Shown: positions 10,900 to 22,887 of the stretch, piece after piece
Layout of the letters: each line of letters begins with the position of its first letter
Position numbering within the stretch: position 1 is the first letter of the stretch
DNA from: Anaspis maculata
Lineage: Eukaryota > Arthropoda > Insecta > Coleoptera > Scraptiidae
DNA length: 64,000 nucleotides
Direction: 5' to 3'
NCBI GenBank assembly: GCA_949128115.1
Contig: OX421963.1
Coordinates: forward strand, 83,771,602-83,835,601
Made by a program: the position numbers and the translations under genes
The notes under the pieces: model-generated
What the model saw: only the letters and a program-made list of their open reading frames with translations
What the model was told of the DNA's origin: nothing
Databases searched by the model: none

Positions 10900-12180
10900 G
10901 TAAGAGCACCCTCAAAATAAGGAGCGGACAAAAAAATTACAATGACAGGATAAATTTCATTATTCCGGACTTAACGCGCGCACTATTTGGATGACGGGCG
11001 GACGAACAGATAAAGTAAGGATGGGCAAGCCTTTTCGTTCGGAAAAGAGAGCTGAAAATTGGACAACAATACGAACATCACAGAAGGGGGATCCAAAGCG
11101 GACCGCAAAAATTCAAAGCTCTTTCGTGTAAATGCACGCGTGTAAACGTTATCGCCTCAAACTGTCCAGGTGGTGCGCATCGTGGGTGTGAAATATCGTC
11201 CTCTAACGCCGGGCCTCAGAGACTCATCTGATGGCCGATCATTTATTACCAGCGCGGGGTTTGATTGCGCGCACCGCGACCTGAAAGAACCGCACACGGG
11301 CCCCATAATCTGAATAAGATTAATTATCGCCATTTGTTAAACACACTTCGGCTTAGATTTTTGCGACGAAACTCCGTGATTTACCGAGACAAACCACTTG
11401 GACATTACCATAAAGCGATGTAACCGCAAACCCCGCCATAAATCACCGGATGCAACTTGTGTGAAAATTCACTTTCTTTCTTGCGCTCCGTTCCAAGATT
11501 CTCGCCCCTTAAACGGCGGCAACTGCCAACACAACGGCAGCTTACAAGTTGCGTTTCTTCGAAGGCATTTACTAAATTAATTGAAAAGCTCAGGACGATA
11601 CGCCGATACGCGGAGCTTTTCTTCGATTATTCATTGCTTATTGTATATACGTATTATTGTGATGGAGTCAGTTCAGGTATGTGCTTCGCGCGGTGTGTGA
11701 AATGGGTCAGAACTATACAGAACCTCTTGACCTTTATAATATCGACAATGCGACGTGATGGGCGCTGGGAAATTTAATTTCGTCGGTCATTTATCATAAG
11801 TCCGGCGCGGATCATGTTTCTATTCAATTTGTTATAGGAGGAGTAATTTGATATCCTTCATATTTTACTACAAGTAGCCGAATGAAATTTGTCCGCCATT
11901 AGGTGCGAGCGCAATAAATTACGGATCATGCATTAGGTACCCCAGGTATATAGGTACACGGCACGATATGATTTATAATTTGATGGGTGGACGGGACGCG
12001 CGGGAATCGACTCGAGGTCGTTAAATTAAAAAATTACGGTTTGTGTTTTGGTAAATTGTTTTCGAGTGAGATCGTGTCAGGGCGAATTAGTTTCGTCCAC
12101 CTTCTCAGTCTTCGCACTCTCATCTCAAGGATAATTATTAACACCAAGATACATTTCGAAAATGGCAACAGATAGCAGAG
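10900..12180. other. Repeat-poor block, possible non-coding regulatory DNA
   Basis: Unlike its neighbours, this block shows no inverted or tandem repeat. It has a higher GC content with scattered CG dinucleotides, and contains several AATTA/TTAATTA cores next to GC-rich words (for example AGATTAATTATCGCC near 11320). Open frames are short and overlap without codon-like structure. It could be a conserved enhancer of a distant gene. This is a guess from composition only. Confidence 0.3.
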
Positions 12181-12683
12181 AAATGGTAGATGAATATATG
12201 TAGATGAACAAAAGATTTTGGTTTTCTGTTGAAACTTGACTGTCTTTTTTTATTTATTTTGAAAGATTTTGTTCACAGAACTATCATATTCAAGATAAAT
12301 CATTGCATGGAGCCCAAGTAGGGAAAGGTTACTTAAAATGGGATAGTCAGCAAAAATGGGATACTGCCAAGGGTTCTGACAAAACCAAGTATCGCCATCT
12401 AACTAAATATTCACCGAACTCAAGCTCTAGTCAAATGCAACGGTCAATCGTTCTTTCGAGTTGACACCTGAAGCGCGAGCCGTAGGTACTAGGTAGGTAA
12501 GTTTTGTGGTTTTCAGATTTTCCGATCTAATATCAAGGGTTTATATCAGTGAGAACTGCATGCGAAGTGATTGATTGAACACGTTCATGTTTCATTCACC
12601 TCAACCTAAGATATGATCTATATTGATTTGCCGAAGAGGCTCTTTGGTTTTATGTTGAGGTTGAGTGAAAAAAAATTCCTAAT

Positions 12684-12881
12684 ATGAAATATGAGTGTTC
12701 TGGTAAAACAGGATTTTTATCATTCGGTGAAACGGGATACCCCAGATGCGTGAGGTGTAGAAAGTGGGTACATGATGCCTGCGCCGGGGCAGATGGAGAA
12801 TGGAGAAGGAGAAGACGTAATGTAACCCCCTTTTTTGATGTTATTGCTGTAGTGTATCCTGCTCGTGGGACCATTCTGTAG
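12684..12881 (+). pseudogene. Cys/His zinc-finger fragment, transposase-tail-like
   Basis: The plus strand frame reads C-V-R-C-R-K-W-V-H-D-A-C-A-G in the middle, a CxxC-x-KWxHxxCA pattern. This resembles the PHD-like or C-terminal zinc motif of pogo/Tigger-type transposases. The rest of the frame is low-complexity arginine and then unrelated sequence. No upstream DDE domain is present, so it is at best an isolated fragment. Confidence 0.35.
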
Positions 12882-15710
12882 TGTAACCCCGTTTTCGATG
12901 TTTGGCTGCGATCGTCGTTGTTTCTTCCCTTCTTGACGTTGTTTACATTTTACCTACGTTGTGTTGTTGGGTTCTTACTCGAGATGAGAATGTGTCGTTG
13001 GGGATGAGGTTTGATTCTTGAATGAAACGCGAATGAAATGCAACCAAAATGAATGTTTATTGAAAATCAATTGCAAAGTTTTAGATGAATTTGTTTCTTT
13101 TCTCAAAACACCTATTGACAGTGATAAAATGACACAACATGAATAAAGAACAACAAAACACGGACAAATGAAACAAGAGAAATCATTACAAATTATTCAG
13201 GCAATGCAGGAATTTACAACAATAAAATGAACACAAAATCAGATTAACAAAACAAAACAAGAAATCAGGAAACAGGTCAAACTGTCAGTTGATCGCGGAG
13301 GAAAAGTGACGTATTCGCTGACAGGCACACATGTGAAGAACACGTCAAAGAAACCCATGCGTATTGCCTGGTTGGTTGCTGAAAAATCCCTTTCCAAATG
13401 ATCTGAACAAAAATCAAGTGTGAATGAGTCATGATGAAAGGTGACAGAGAAGTCACTTCAGTGATGCATTGATCAAGTCAGCGTGAATCGGTGCTTGAAC
13501 TTCTTTGAAACGTTTGCTTTGTTCACAAGTTATTTACGTAACAACAAAAGGAAACTTTACGCTCAGCAATTAGTGTTACAATTTACAAACAAAGAAGTCA
13601 AATTCATAGATAAGTGAACAATGAAGAAACGATCGGTAAATAAGTACATAAATCAGCTAGAAACAAATGATTAGTAAACAAGTGAATAAATCAACAAGTG
13701 GATAAATCAGCAAGAAACAAATGATAAATAAACAAGTAGATAAAAAACAAGAAACAAATAAGAGATAAATTGATGAATGAATGAATAAGAAACCAATGCG
13801 AGATAAATAGGTGGATAAATAAAAACAAGAGACAGGTGAAAGATAAGTAAGGAGAGAACTTAAAGTTGGTCAGACTTTTTGTAAGCAATTGGAAGGAAGA
13901 AGTATCTATAACGCATTCGCCCGAAATTCCCCAGAAGTTACCCATCGCAAACCCCACAGAAACATACATACAAAACAGAAGAATGGTTAGTAAACAGTAC
14001 AGGCAAGGGTGCGACGACTCGAGCCAACCTGTGGCCCACAATTAGTCGCCGACTTAATTGGAATTGAAACCCCAACGTGAATCGAAGAGGTAAATTTGGA
14101 GTCAGATGTACTTTAATGATATCCTGATGGGATGGACAAGAAATTCTCATGAAGCCTATTTTCGATGGAGTACACACGTGGGATCAACCCACTCAGTTGC
14201 CTGCCGGTGAGAGGGCCGGACAGTCCGTCCAAGGTACTGATCAGAGCGGGGTAAAAGCAAAAGAAGCGAAAGCACTCCTTTAAAATTTAGTGTGTTTACA
14301 TTCGTTACCGAAGGTGAACACTTATTTTCGTTAAATGCAAGATAAGTGACATTTACAGTTGAGCTTCTGAATTGACATTGTCGGTATTATCGAGGAATGC
14401 GAATTGCAACCACACTCATTGAACACTTTCATACTTCATTCGAGTTCCAACATTCAGCGTGCACATTCCTGGTGAGGAGATTCCGCGATACAACCGAATA
14501 TGTTCATAAATGACTATGCCCGTCGAATCAGGGCAGTAAAAAGAAACAAACCCGAGTCTGAAGCAGCGGCAAAAAGATGGGAAACTAATGTGGCGATTCC
14601 CAACAAAAACAACATTCCACAAATGCTCCGTTACACTAGGCAAACCAATAGCCGACAGGATTTCTTTTAAATAACAGCGTATCTATAGAATGCCATCCTT
14701 TACCGAATCGCATCATAAGTAGGAACAACAAGGGATCACGTTAAACATTTTGCAAAAGAGATTACATAATTTCCCCCAAATAATAAGATGTAAGTAGACT
14801 CAACAAGGCAGATTCATACGAGAAGGTGGACCCCCCCCTCCCAGGACACGGAGAAACGTGCAAGTCTCCCTTTCCTTCCTTTACTTTCATGTATAACCCG
14901 ACAATGAACAATGAAATGTGAATGAATCATCAAAAGTACTGTTCTCTACTTAGCGGCTGATTTGGGCGTAGCGGAGTTTCTTTTTGTCATCTTACTGTTT
15001 GTGACGTAACTTGTGGAAAGAAACAATCAATGAAACCTTGAAGTACGCGCGCAGCGCAGTTCGCAGGCCTTGAGGTCGCGTCATAAGTGCGCCAAGTGCA
15101 CACGCACTAGATTTACGGCTTTCGCCGTCAATATTAAGATCATTTGGGAGTAGATAAATTTCACAAAATTCTAAGCAGTGTAAAGCACCTTGATTTCAAA
15201 TGGGAAAAACTGCAGGTTATGCAATCCCGTGGAGAACAAAGTGAACAAAGAATTTCAGGTTATGTACAATAATTTCGCGGACAAAATAGGTATCGAAATG
15301 CATGATTTGGTGAGTGGGTGGAAGCCAAAATTACGATACAATAATTGAAGAAAGACCGACCTTAGAGTTGTAAAAACCACGCACTCTTGATGCACGGGAA
15401 ATCACACGTCCTCGTCACAACAGCTGACCCTCTTCTCTCCTCTGCCCGCGACTGCTGCTTGCCCGGCTTGCCTAGCGCCATCTCCCTCTCCCCGCGGCAA
15501 ACGCTACGAACGTCAACGACCGTACCTACTTCAGGTACCAACGTATAAACAAAACAAAGAGGGAATACCACAAAGACTTCCTTTGTGACTTCTGCCTTGG
15601 AGTCTGATTCTGCTCTTTTTTTTTTTTCTCATGCATCATTCAAGAATGTTTATTTATTTTTTGTTTTGTTGCTTAAGAATGGTCATTTATTTTTATATCT
15701 TATACTGTTA
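12882..15710. other. Intergenic, strand-asymmetric A-rich block
   Basis: 13100-13870 is extremely A-rich on the plus strand, with recurring ATAAATCAACAAG, GATAAATAAACAAG and AACAAATGA words, a quasi-repetitive pattern also seen in the A-rich part of the BEL LTRs. 14,000-15,600 is mixed sequence. A polyadenylation-like ATAAACATTC on the minus strand occurs near both 13056 and 15650. It could contain a worn LTR, but no LTR pair or gene could be delimited. Confidence 0.35.
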
Positions 15711-15714
15711 TACC

Positions 15715-15840
15715 TAGAGATACAAAATTACCGGTAATTTATTTTTGGGTAATATTACCGGTAATATTACTTGAATGTTACCGGTAATATTACCCACTTT
15801 TGTTTTTGGTAACATTACCGGTAATGGGACCGACTTTCAA
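15715..15840. repeat. TACCGGTAA palindromes, probable hAT subterminal repeats
   Basis: The palindrome TACCGGTA occurs four times within about 110 bp, each flanked by AATATT or AAT. It starts beside TAGAGATACAAAATTACC, which looks like a hAT terminal repeat. The block lies 190 bp beyond the stop of the hAT transposase pseudogene, the position expected for transposase-binding subterminal repeats. The matching opposite terminus was not found beyond 18406. Confidence 0.5.
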
Positions 15841-16288
15841 ATAAGCACCCAATATTTGTTTTATGAAACTGTGATTAAGTCAATCACATCAAATTGAAAA
15901 TTATATAGGAATCATTCAAAAATCAACATTAAATTCCAGATTATAGTAATTGTTCAAAAATGAACCTAAATTTTTTTGGAATAAATTGAACATTATTAAT
16001 ATAAACGTAACAATTTGAATAAATGACTAGTCGCTATCATCTTCTTCCTCTTCCTCTTCCAGTTCTAAGCTGAAAACTTCCTGGTCTTTTGGATCCTTAT
16101 CTTCGAAGTCCACGCCGTCTTCATCTTCCATTTCTTCGTCTTCTGTGGGGGTAACAGTGAAGGCAGCTTCTCTTGGTTTTTTAGCAATTTTCTCAGCCAT
16201 TAGATGATAATTGTGTGAGATGTAGGTGAGCTTTCCAGTCCTGTCGACTGTCAGGCGATTTCTCTTCTTGTTGTGGATATGACCGTAC

Positions 16289-16350
16289 CTGAAAAATGTG
16301 AATCAAATGAATTCTCGCAATTCATACACTTGAGTTGTTTTCTTACTTAC
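16289..16350 (-). other. Intron in hAT pseudogene
   Basis: The minus strand reads CGCAA then GTAAGTAAG, ending CACATTTTTCAG before GTACGG. Removing 62 bp joins F-R-K to Y-G-H in frame and opens the acidic C-terminal exon. Confidence 0.75.
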
Positions 16351-17449
16351 TTGCGGAAAGTCCTTTCAGTGGCAGCCGTAGAAACTGGTAAGCTCAATAT
16401 ATCCGTGGCGAGTGTGCATAGCGTTGATGTCGAACAAAATTCATTCCTCCACGTAATTGGATTCACAGTTGTTTCTCTAGCTTTGATGGAATCCATTCCC
16501 AAAATCCCACGTCTGGCTTTGTACTGAGCTAATGCTTCAATTATTTGCTCAGAATTTCTCGCATACTTGAGGTGATGTTCGGCAATTTGACAGATCAATT
16601 CTGTAGCCAAAATTGTCTGTAAATCGGTCAGTTTCTCTCCACGCTGAGAACAGTCCAGTAGATTAGCTGCAAGATGTATTGTGCCAACACATTTTTGTGT
16701 TCTCTTCTCCATGATTTCTTCAGAGAGTTTTGCAATATTTGGAAAATCTTCAAACCCCTTTGAGACTGGAGGAGCTATCTCTAGAAAACAGTTTATGATT
16801 TTGGACATAATCTCATCGGAATCGTCACTCTCAACAATTTTGATCTATTTTGCTATTGGAGCTAGCACACCAAACAGCTTGTTGAGCATCGGTCAGAAAT
16901 TGCCGTCGTCCAAAATCAGTTTTCTTGTCGTATCAGACAATACGTCTTCAGCCACTGAATCTATAGTCAACATTTTCAAGGCCGTTTTGACCCTCAACAT
17001 CGTACGTATAAAATTGGTAAACGAACTCCATCTTGTCTTCACCGGTATTTTCAGAGAAATTGTTACACCACCTCGATTCTTCTCTTTCTGGATGTTTTCA
17101 AATCTACTATGTAGAACGTGAGAATTTTTGATTTCCAAGATAATTTCAGAAACTTCTTTCTGAAAACTCTTGATCTCGCCAATTTTTAAAATATCTTCCA
17201 CCAATAAATTTAGCCCGTGACAAATGCAGCCATGCTCAACAAGAAATGGGTACTGTTTGGCTACATCTTTTCCGGCTTTCTTGATTAGCACCATTATCGC
17301 TAATTAAGACGAGAAACCGATTAATTGCGATTTCTTCCAAGACCTTAATCATTTCAGTACGTAAAAATCCTACTGTATGACGATTGACGATTGGCTTTTG
17401 TGGGGACAGATTTGTAAAATACTGGCTTTGACGTGTTAACTATTTCGAT

Positions 17450-17693
17450 GGCCCCTAATAAGACTAGGGTAACTCGTGAGACACGGTTAGAACTAGCGTA
17501 TCTCTGCGCTTACCAAATGAACTAGCGTATCTCTGCGTTTACCAAATGAACTAGCGTATCTCTGCGTTTACCAAATGAACTAGCGTCCCTCCCATTGGAT
17601 TTACACAGGCTATACGCTAGTTCATTTGGAGAACGCAGAGATACGCTAGTTCTAACCGTGTCTCACGAGTTACGCTAGTCTTATTAGGGGCCA
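17450..17693. mobile_element. MITE with internal 29-bp tandem repeats
   Basis: Inverted ends GGCCCCTAATAAGACTAG pair with the right end over about 60 bp. TCGAT flanks both sides (17445-17449 and 17694-17698), a possible 5-bp target duplication. Between the arms are three near-perfect copies of a 29-bp unit starting AACTAGCGTATCTCTGCG, plus a partial one. It sits inside the hAT coding region. Confidence 0.75.
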
Positions 17694-18439
17694 TCGATTT
17701 ATGTAATTGGTGATAGAATCATTTCGAATATTTGACCACTGATTGGCCTGGAGAGCTAGAATTGGGCTTTCCTTTATCTTTAGCTGAACCTGTTGTTGCA
17801 CTTCTCCAAATTTTTATCCAATAGGACTGTTGACAAGGTGTGTCGGCTTGGTAACTTCCAAGCAGGTCTCAATTTTGTGAAGAACTCTTTCCAAATGGGC
17901 ATGGAAGACATGTTCAGAGGAAATCCAAATATATAAAGAGCATTAGCAAACAGCTCGTCCAAATCGCTTTGCTCATCACGTTTTACGTTGTCAAAAAATG
18001 GGTCAATAATCCTGGATGTTCTACTTTGAGTAGACGAACAAGTGTCTGATTTTCCTTCATTTGAATGGGTTGGACAGAGTACTAGGACCAGGTGTACTTG
18101 GATCTGGACCATTATCAGGAACTGTAATTGTTTCCGAAACTGAAACTTCTTCGGTGCCGTCACTACTGCTGTTTTCGTCATCGCTTTGGCTAGTTTTGCG
18201 CTCTGCGACGGATGTCTGGATAGACTTTCCTTCAACAGTACTTCAACCGATTTTTCCACGTCAGCGGGCACTTTTTTACACTTCAACAGATGTTTCAGTT
18301 GCCTCGTAGCATTTCGTTTGAAAGATACTGAGCAGTATTTACAAAGGAATGTATCTTTTGCTTTGGAAGTGAAATACTTCCACACTATGCCCTTGTTCTT
18401 GCCCATTTTCAACCTTGAAAAATTTGACTCAGTTAGTTA

Positions 18440-19014
18440 GGGCCAAAATGGAGGGCAAACAACCATGATGTACCTAGTAGTCCAGTAAAATAAGGATTTA
18501 ACTTGAAACAAATTAGGGGCAGGATGGAAAAAATATGGCGATGTAGAGAATGAAAAACTAAATGAGAAAAACCAAAGTTTCATTTCCAGTCATCTCGAGA
18601 AACATGGAAAAAAATAGAAAAGATGGAAAAACATGCGCCGCGGTATTTCTTCTGAAACTGTGAGAGATGTGTGAGAACTGTCGGAGACAAAGTTGTAGCG
18701 AATTCAATAATCTACAAAAAATTTCCCGGGGGCATATGTCTAATTTTTTTAGTATAGCCGTTTATCGCAGTCAAAGTTGCGCGCCGGTCTAGTGAAGTGG
18801 AAGAACTGTCCGCGTGACCTTCCTTCTTGAATGCTGTGAGAACGACAAGAGATATCCAAAAATTGTGAGCAACAAAGTTGTGGAGAATTGATGTGGGACG
18901 GGGCTCGTAGAGTATAATATCCCGTTCCACCGTCTGGGTTCCCTAAAATGGGATACTTGCACATTTTTCGAAAAAGTAGTTATATTTTGAGAAATACATT
19001 TTCGTTCCAGAAAC
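18440..19014. other. Intergenic, no gene seen
   Basis: Two diverged copies of a GTGAGAAC...ACAAAGTTGTRG.GAATT block occur at about 18670-18705 and 18835-18890. Nothing else was recognised. Confidence 0.45.
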
Positions 19015-19022
19015 TCTTTGAG

Positions 19023-20003
19023 CAGTGGCGGCTGGTGAGGGAGGGCTCAAGGGCGGCGCCCCCCCAACGCTAAAGGCGGCAAGAGGTTTTTATCGGTAGG
19101 AAGACATGGAATGCATTGTATTAATTATACTCATTCCAAAGATTTGGTTTAGTGCAAAAACATTCAGTCATTAGTCAATTAATATTTTAACAAAATAATT
19201 CTAAGCGATCGCACGGTCGAAGAAGTTCGTCTTGGGCTCCGCATTCGGCGCCCACCGCCGATGCGGTGATGCCGAGGTGCGACCGCGCAAAACATGTCCG
19301 TAACCATGGCAACGCGAGACGCGGCTCCCGCTCTATACTGCAGATATGGGCTCCGTTTCTCGAGCCCCCAGCCGATTGAAATAATCGATATAATTATTTA
19401 TGTACTCTTCGATTAGTCAACAGTTTGCAAACATGAAGATAGCTGACCTAAAAAAGGTACATTTAGGTACATAAAAGCCTACAAGAAGAAATAAATGCAA
19501 AAAAACGGACGTCCGATTACAGCATTGATTTACTGAATATAAAGCAAATCGAACCCGCAAGAATAAATTCGTGGTGCATTAACTCACACGTAATTTTGAC
19601 AAAACAGTAAATGCTAAAACTCCATATGGTTGTGATGCGGATACGACAAAAAAGTTTTTGTCTCGAGTTTCGTCATTTCGCGAACTGAGAACTGTTCTAT
19701 CTGCACCGAGATCTGCACTCTTTGTAGATAATGTTTTTCGAACTTCGAACCAACAAAACATGGACGAAATGTTTCATGATTTGAACAATCAGATCCGAAG
19801 CGGAAAAGGAATAAAAGCCTCTTTTTCTAGTTTCTTATCTAATTGTTTATATCAGGAAACATGTTGTCCATGTTTTGCTGGTTCGAAGTTCGAAAAACAT
19901 TTTCTACAAGAAGTGCAGATAGAACATTATAGTTATAGTTCTCAGCTCGCGAATTTGTTATTAACTTGAGCCCTCCTTGCAAAAAACTCACGAGCCGCCA
20001 CTG
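19023..20003. mobile_element. Non-autonomous hAT element with perfect 8-bp TSD
   Basis: The ends are CAGTGGCGGCTGGTGAG and the inverse CTCACGAGCCGCCACTG, flanked by TCTTTGAG at 19015-19022 and again at 20004-20011. An 8-bp duplication and CAGTGGCG ends are hAT hallmarks. The 981-bp interior has a second inverted repeat (about 19655-19950, TTTTTCGAACTTCGAACC and inverse) and no transposase. Frames open through the palindrome are not genes. Confidence 0.92.
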
Positions 20004-20011
20004 TCTTTGAG

Positions 20012-20913
20012 GTTATGATACAAAACTGTGCAAGGAATAATTAGACATAATTAGATGAGGTTTTCTTTCTTTAGCTTATATTTATAATTATAACGATTCA
20101 AACCCATTTATCCCCTTTTAAGTAACCTATAGCTTCCTCTACTAAAGGAATGAAACGTGACATTACCTATAGCTGTATAAATCGGAACGTCTCGTACTAT
20201 GGGCCGTACCAATCTAAAATATACTTAGTTCAAAATAAAATGATAAAATTAAAAAAATAGAAGGGTTTACGTGTCGACGCTGGTGCCGGTATACTCTAAC
20301 TCCTTGCTGTCAACGTTGAACTGAAGTAAGCGAGGCAAACTTGTCCAGAGTCCAGGAGCTATAGACACAGCTGATGACCGCAGAAGGCTGTATTGGGCCT
20401 GAGGCCTGAGGGTGACTGCGAACGACTCTCCTCAGCTCCTAGACAAGTCGCGTGATGACGGCGAGTTGAATGACTCCCATTTCCGATGAGAAGTACAGCG
20501 GAAGCTGCTCTAATACAAATAATGATGACGGACAGCACGATGAGCTGTAGCTACAGGTAGGCGAAGATGTAAGCGCTGAACAGCGTTCTGCAGCTGCAGG
20601 AAGTTTAAGATGTAAATTTCGAATGGTTTTCTGTAGCTGCAAGCCGGTGGAAGTGGCGAATGATGTAGCGCAAAAATTACAGTTGCAACAAGAAATCCAA
20701 AAGGACAACTCTCAAAACAGCCAAGATAGATGGAAAAAACCCTGGAATTTGAAGAGATAAGTACACAGGGAGAGTTCGAGTAAGCCACGCGATCGGGAAT
20801 TACTAAGATTCACAGACTCACCTTTGCTCGGGGTTTTTCATCCACACGGAAATCAAACGGAAAATCGTCGGTAGGTACGGTTTTTTCCCGCTAAATGGAG
20901 ATTTGGAATGTAT
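20012..20913. other. Intergenic, no gene seen
   Basis: Mixed sequence with CTGCAG-rich patches at 20580-20650. No motif supports the short open frames here. Confidence 0.5.
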
Positions 20914-21703
20914 ACTACACCCTTTCCAGTTGTAGTTCAGAAAATATAAGTTGTATTTTAGATATCGTCAATTGTAGTTCAGAAGACGTCAATTGCATTT
21001 CAGATTAGTAATGTAGTTCAGAAAGTATCAATTTTATTTCAGATTAGTCAAATGTATTTCAGAAACAGTCAATTGTATTTCAGAATGATAAATTGAATTT
21101 GAGAAAGCGTCATTTGTATATCAGAAATGATCATTTGAATATCAGAAAGCGTGATTTGTATTTCAGAACATGTCATTTGTAGTTTAGAAAATAATCTATA
21201 TGTATGATTTATCAATCAATGCAGCTTCAAGATCATTGTAGCATTTGTCGTTCTTCAATGTTGTGGAAGTCGGTCGTGCGATTAGCACCCCCGCAGGCAT
21301 CTGTTACAGAGAAGATGTGCCGAATATCTGCAGTTCAACGTACAAGAAGATCAAGATTCCGAAGCTGTGGCTGTGCAAAGGTGCCCCAATTTGCAGAGAG
21401 AATAAAATTGATACTTTCTGAACTACATTTCACTAATCTGAGATGCAACTGCACTACAATTGACGTCTTCTGAAATTCAATTAACGCTTTCTGAAATACA
21501 ATTGACATAATCTGATGTACAGTTCAAGTTTTCTGAACTACATTTGATTAATCTGAAATACAATTGACGCCTTCTGAACTACAAGTGACTAATCCGAAAT
21601 ACAATTGACGCTTTCTGAACTACACTTGATTAATCTGAAATTCAATTGACGATATCTGGAATACAATTGATATTTTCTGAACTACAACTGGAAAAGGTGT
21701 AGT
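20914..21703. mobile_element. Foldback element with arms made of ~24-bp degenerate repeats
   Basis: The outer ends are ACTACACCCTTTCCAGTTGT and its inverse. Each arm (20930-21195 and 21410-21690) is a run of about a dozen degenerate units of 20-25 bp built on TCAATTGTATTTCAGAAAG. The right arm carries them inverted as CTTTCTGAAATACAATTGA. The 210-bp spacer is unrelated and has higher GC. This is the architecture of FB/Galileo-type foldback elements. No transposase is present. Confidence 0.8.
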
Positions 21704-22451
21704 TCACTTGTCAACTTCTTCTCAAAAATTCTTGCTAACGCAGTAGAGAAAAGGAGTTCACTTGTCCGCACCGACTTGAAAAACTGACCTTCTCCACTTT
21801 TTTTGTTTCAGCCAGATCACGAAACAGAATCAAACTAGTTTTTTTGTGGCGGAAACCGGCAGGCAGTTTGTAAAGTGCGAAAGTCCCTAGCATCTGTCAT
21901 GCTCGACATACAGAGTCGTACCTAAGAGAAATCACATCCGTTACAGTACCTTTGGTCTTGTTTCTTGCTTTCGTTCAACTCACCTGTAATTTCATTTGAC
22001 AGTTGAGATGATTGAGCTCTGGTTTCTCCTGTGAGGAATAAAGTACCACTATATACTACTGTACGGAAACGTCACTCCCTCAGTCAAAACTAATGTTGTT
22101 TGACTGTAAGTAGCAAATGAAGTTGCGCTGGTCACTTAGTAGTCGGGCCTTAGGGATGAGTGTTAAGGGATGGCAGGGTCAAGAGACACATTCCAAACAC
22201 ACATGAAAATTCACACCGGAGTGTAAGAGATGAGATTTCAATAGCCTATGCAAACTTTGTTGATAGTCTGCATTCTAGAATTAGGGGAGATAACAGACTT
22301 GAACTCCCCTTCCTCAAATGGGTTCATGAGGGCTATCCAGGAAACACAGACCTTTGTCTTGTAATTGTAATTTATAATTTATGTTTTGTCTTTCTTCGTT
22401 GACTTGAAATCTGCTTCATATTTTATAGAGGTGTGTGTATATTTCATACTT
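21704..22451. other. Intergenic, no gene seen
   Basis: The sequence at 22182-22223 reads F-Q-T-H-M-K-I-H-T-G, like the end of one C2H2 finger with its linker, followed by GTAAGAG. The cysteine half is absent. No further coding signal. Confidence 0.35.
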
Positions 22452-22459
22452 GTCACCAC

Positions 22460-22879
22460 CACGGGCGGCGGGTTTTATAATTTTGCATGGGTGCAAAAAA
22501 TGAAATATACATAGAAAGCAATGGGGACAGCGAGCGAAGCGAGCAACAGCGCCGCAGGCAGATTTTTTTGAGAAATGGAGCGTGGTCAACAATTCCACCG
22601 ACATAAAACCATTAGAAATTGAACAAAGACAAGGTTCTTACTACAGGTTTTATTAATAAAACAGAATAAAATAAAACAATAAATAAAATAATGAAACCAA
22701 GTACCTAGATGCTCATGCAGTAGGTAACATATTAACTAGCATGTGATTTTCAAAGTGATTAAAAATTTAGGAACGTATATTTCAATTTCTTAAGCTTTCA
22801 TGTATGGGTGCAATGCACCCGTATAATCATTTTGCATGGGTGCATGTGCCCCGATGCACCCTATAAGTCGCCGCCCCTG
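22460..22879. mobile_element. Short non-autonomous hAT element with perfect 8-bp TSD
   Basis: The ends CACGGGCGGCGGGTTTTATA and (inverse) CAGGGGCGGCGACTTATA are flanked by GTCACCAC at 22452-22459 and 22880-22887. Subterminal GCATGGGTGCA motifs recur at both ends. It is 420 bp long with no coding capacity. Confidence 0.92.
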
Positions 22880-22887
22880 GTCACCAC

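Larger units (their letters stand above)
16029..18406 (-). pseudogene. hAT transposase, degenerate, interrupted by a MITE
   Basis: From the ATG at 18406 the minus strand encodes a BED zinc finger (F-L-C-K-Y-C-S-V-S-F-K, H-L-L-K-C). It then encodes an N-R-H-T stretch, the first catalytic aspartate in I-S-D-N-G-A-N, a C-I-C-H-G-L-N-L-L motif, and T-R-W-S-S. It continues with the C-terminal dimerisation motif L-P-V-S-T-A-A-T-E-R-T-F-R-K, a 62-bp intron, and an acidic tail ending at 16029. Order and length fit a hAT transposase of the BED-finger type. Damage includes in-frame stops at 16893-16895 (TGA) and 16845-16847 (TAG), frameshifts near 17290, 17370 and 17800, and a MITE at 17450-17693. It cannot make an active enzyme. 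Confidence 0.88.

Noticed and set aside
22182..22223. C2H2 zinc-finger gene
   Set aside because: Only F-Q-T-H-M-K-I-H-T-G is present; the cysteine half and any neighbouring fingers are missing.
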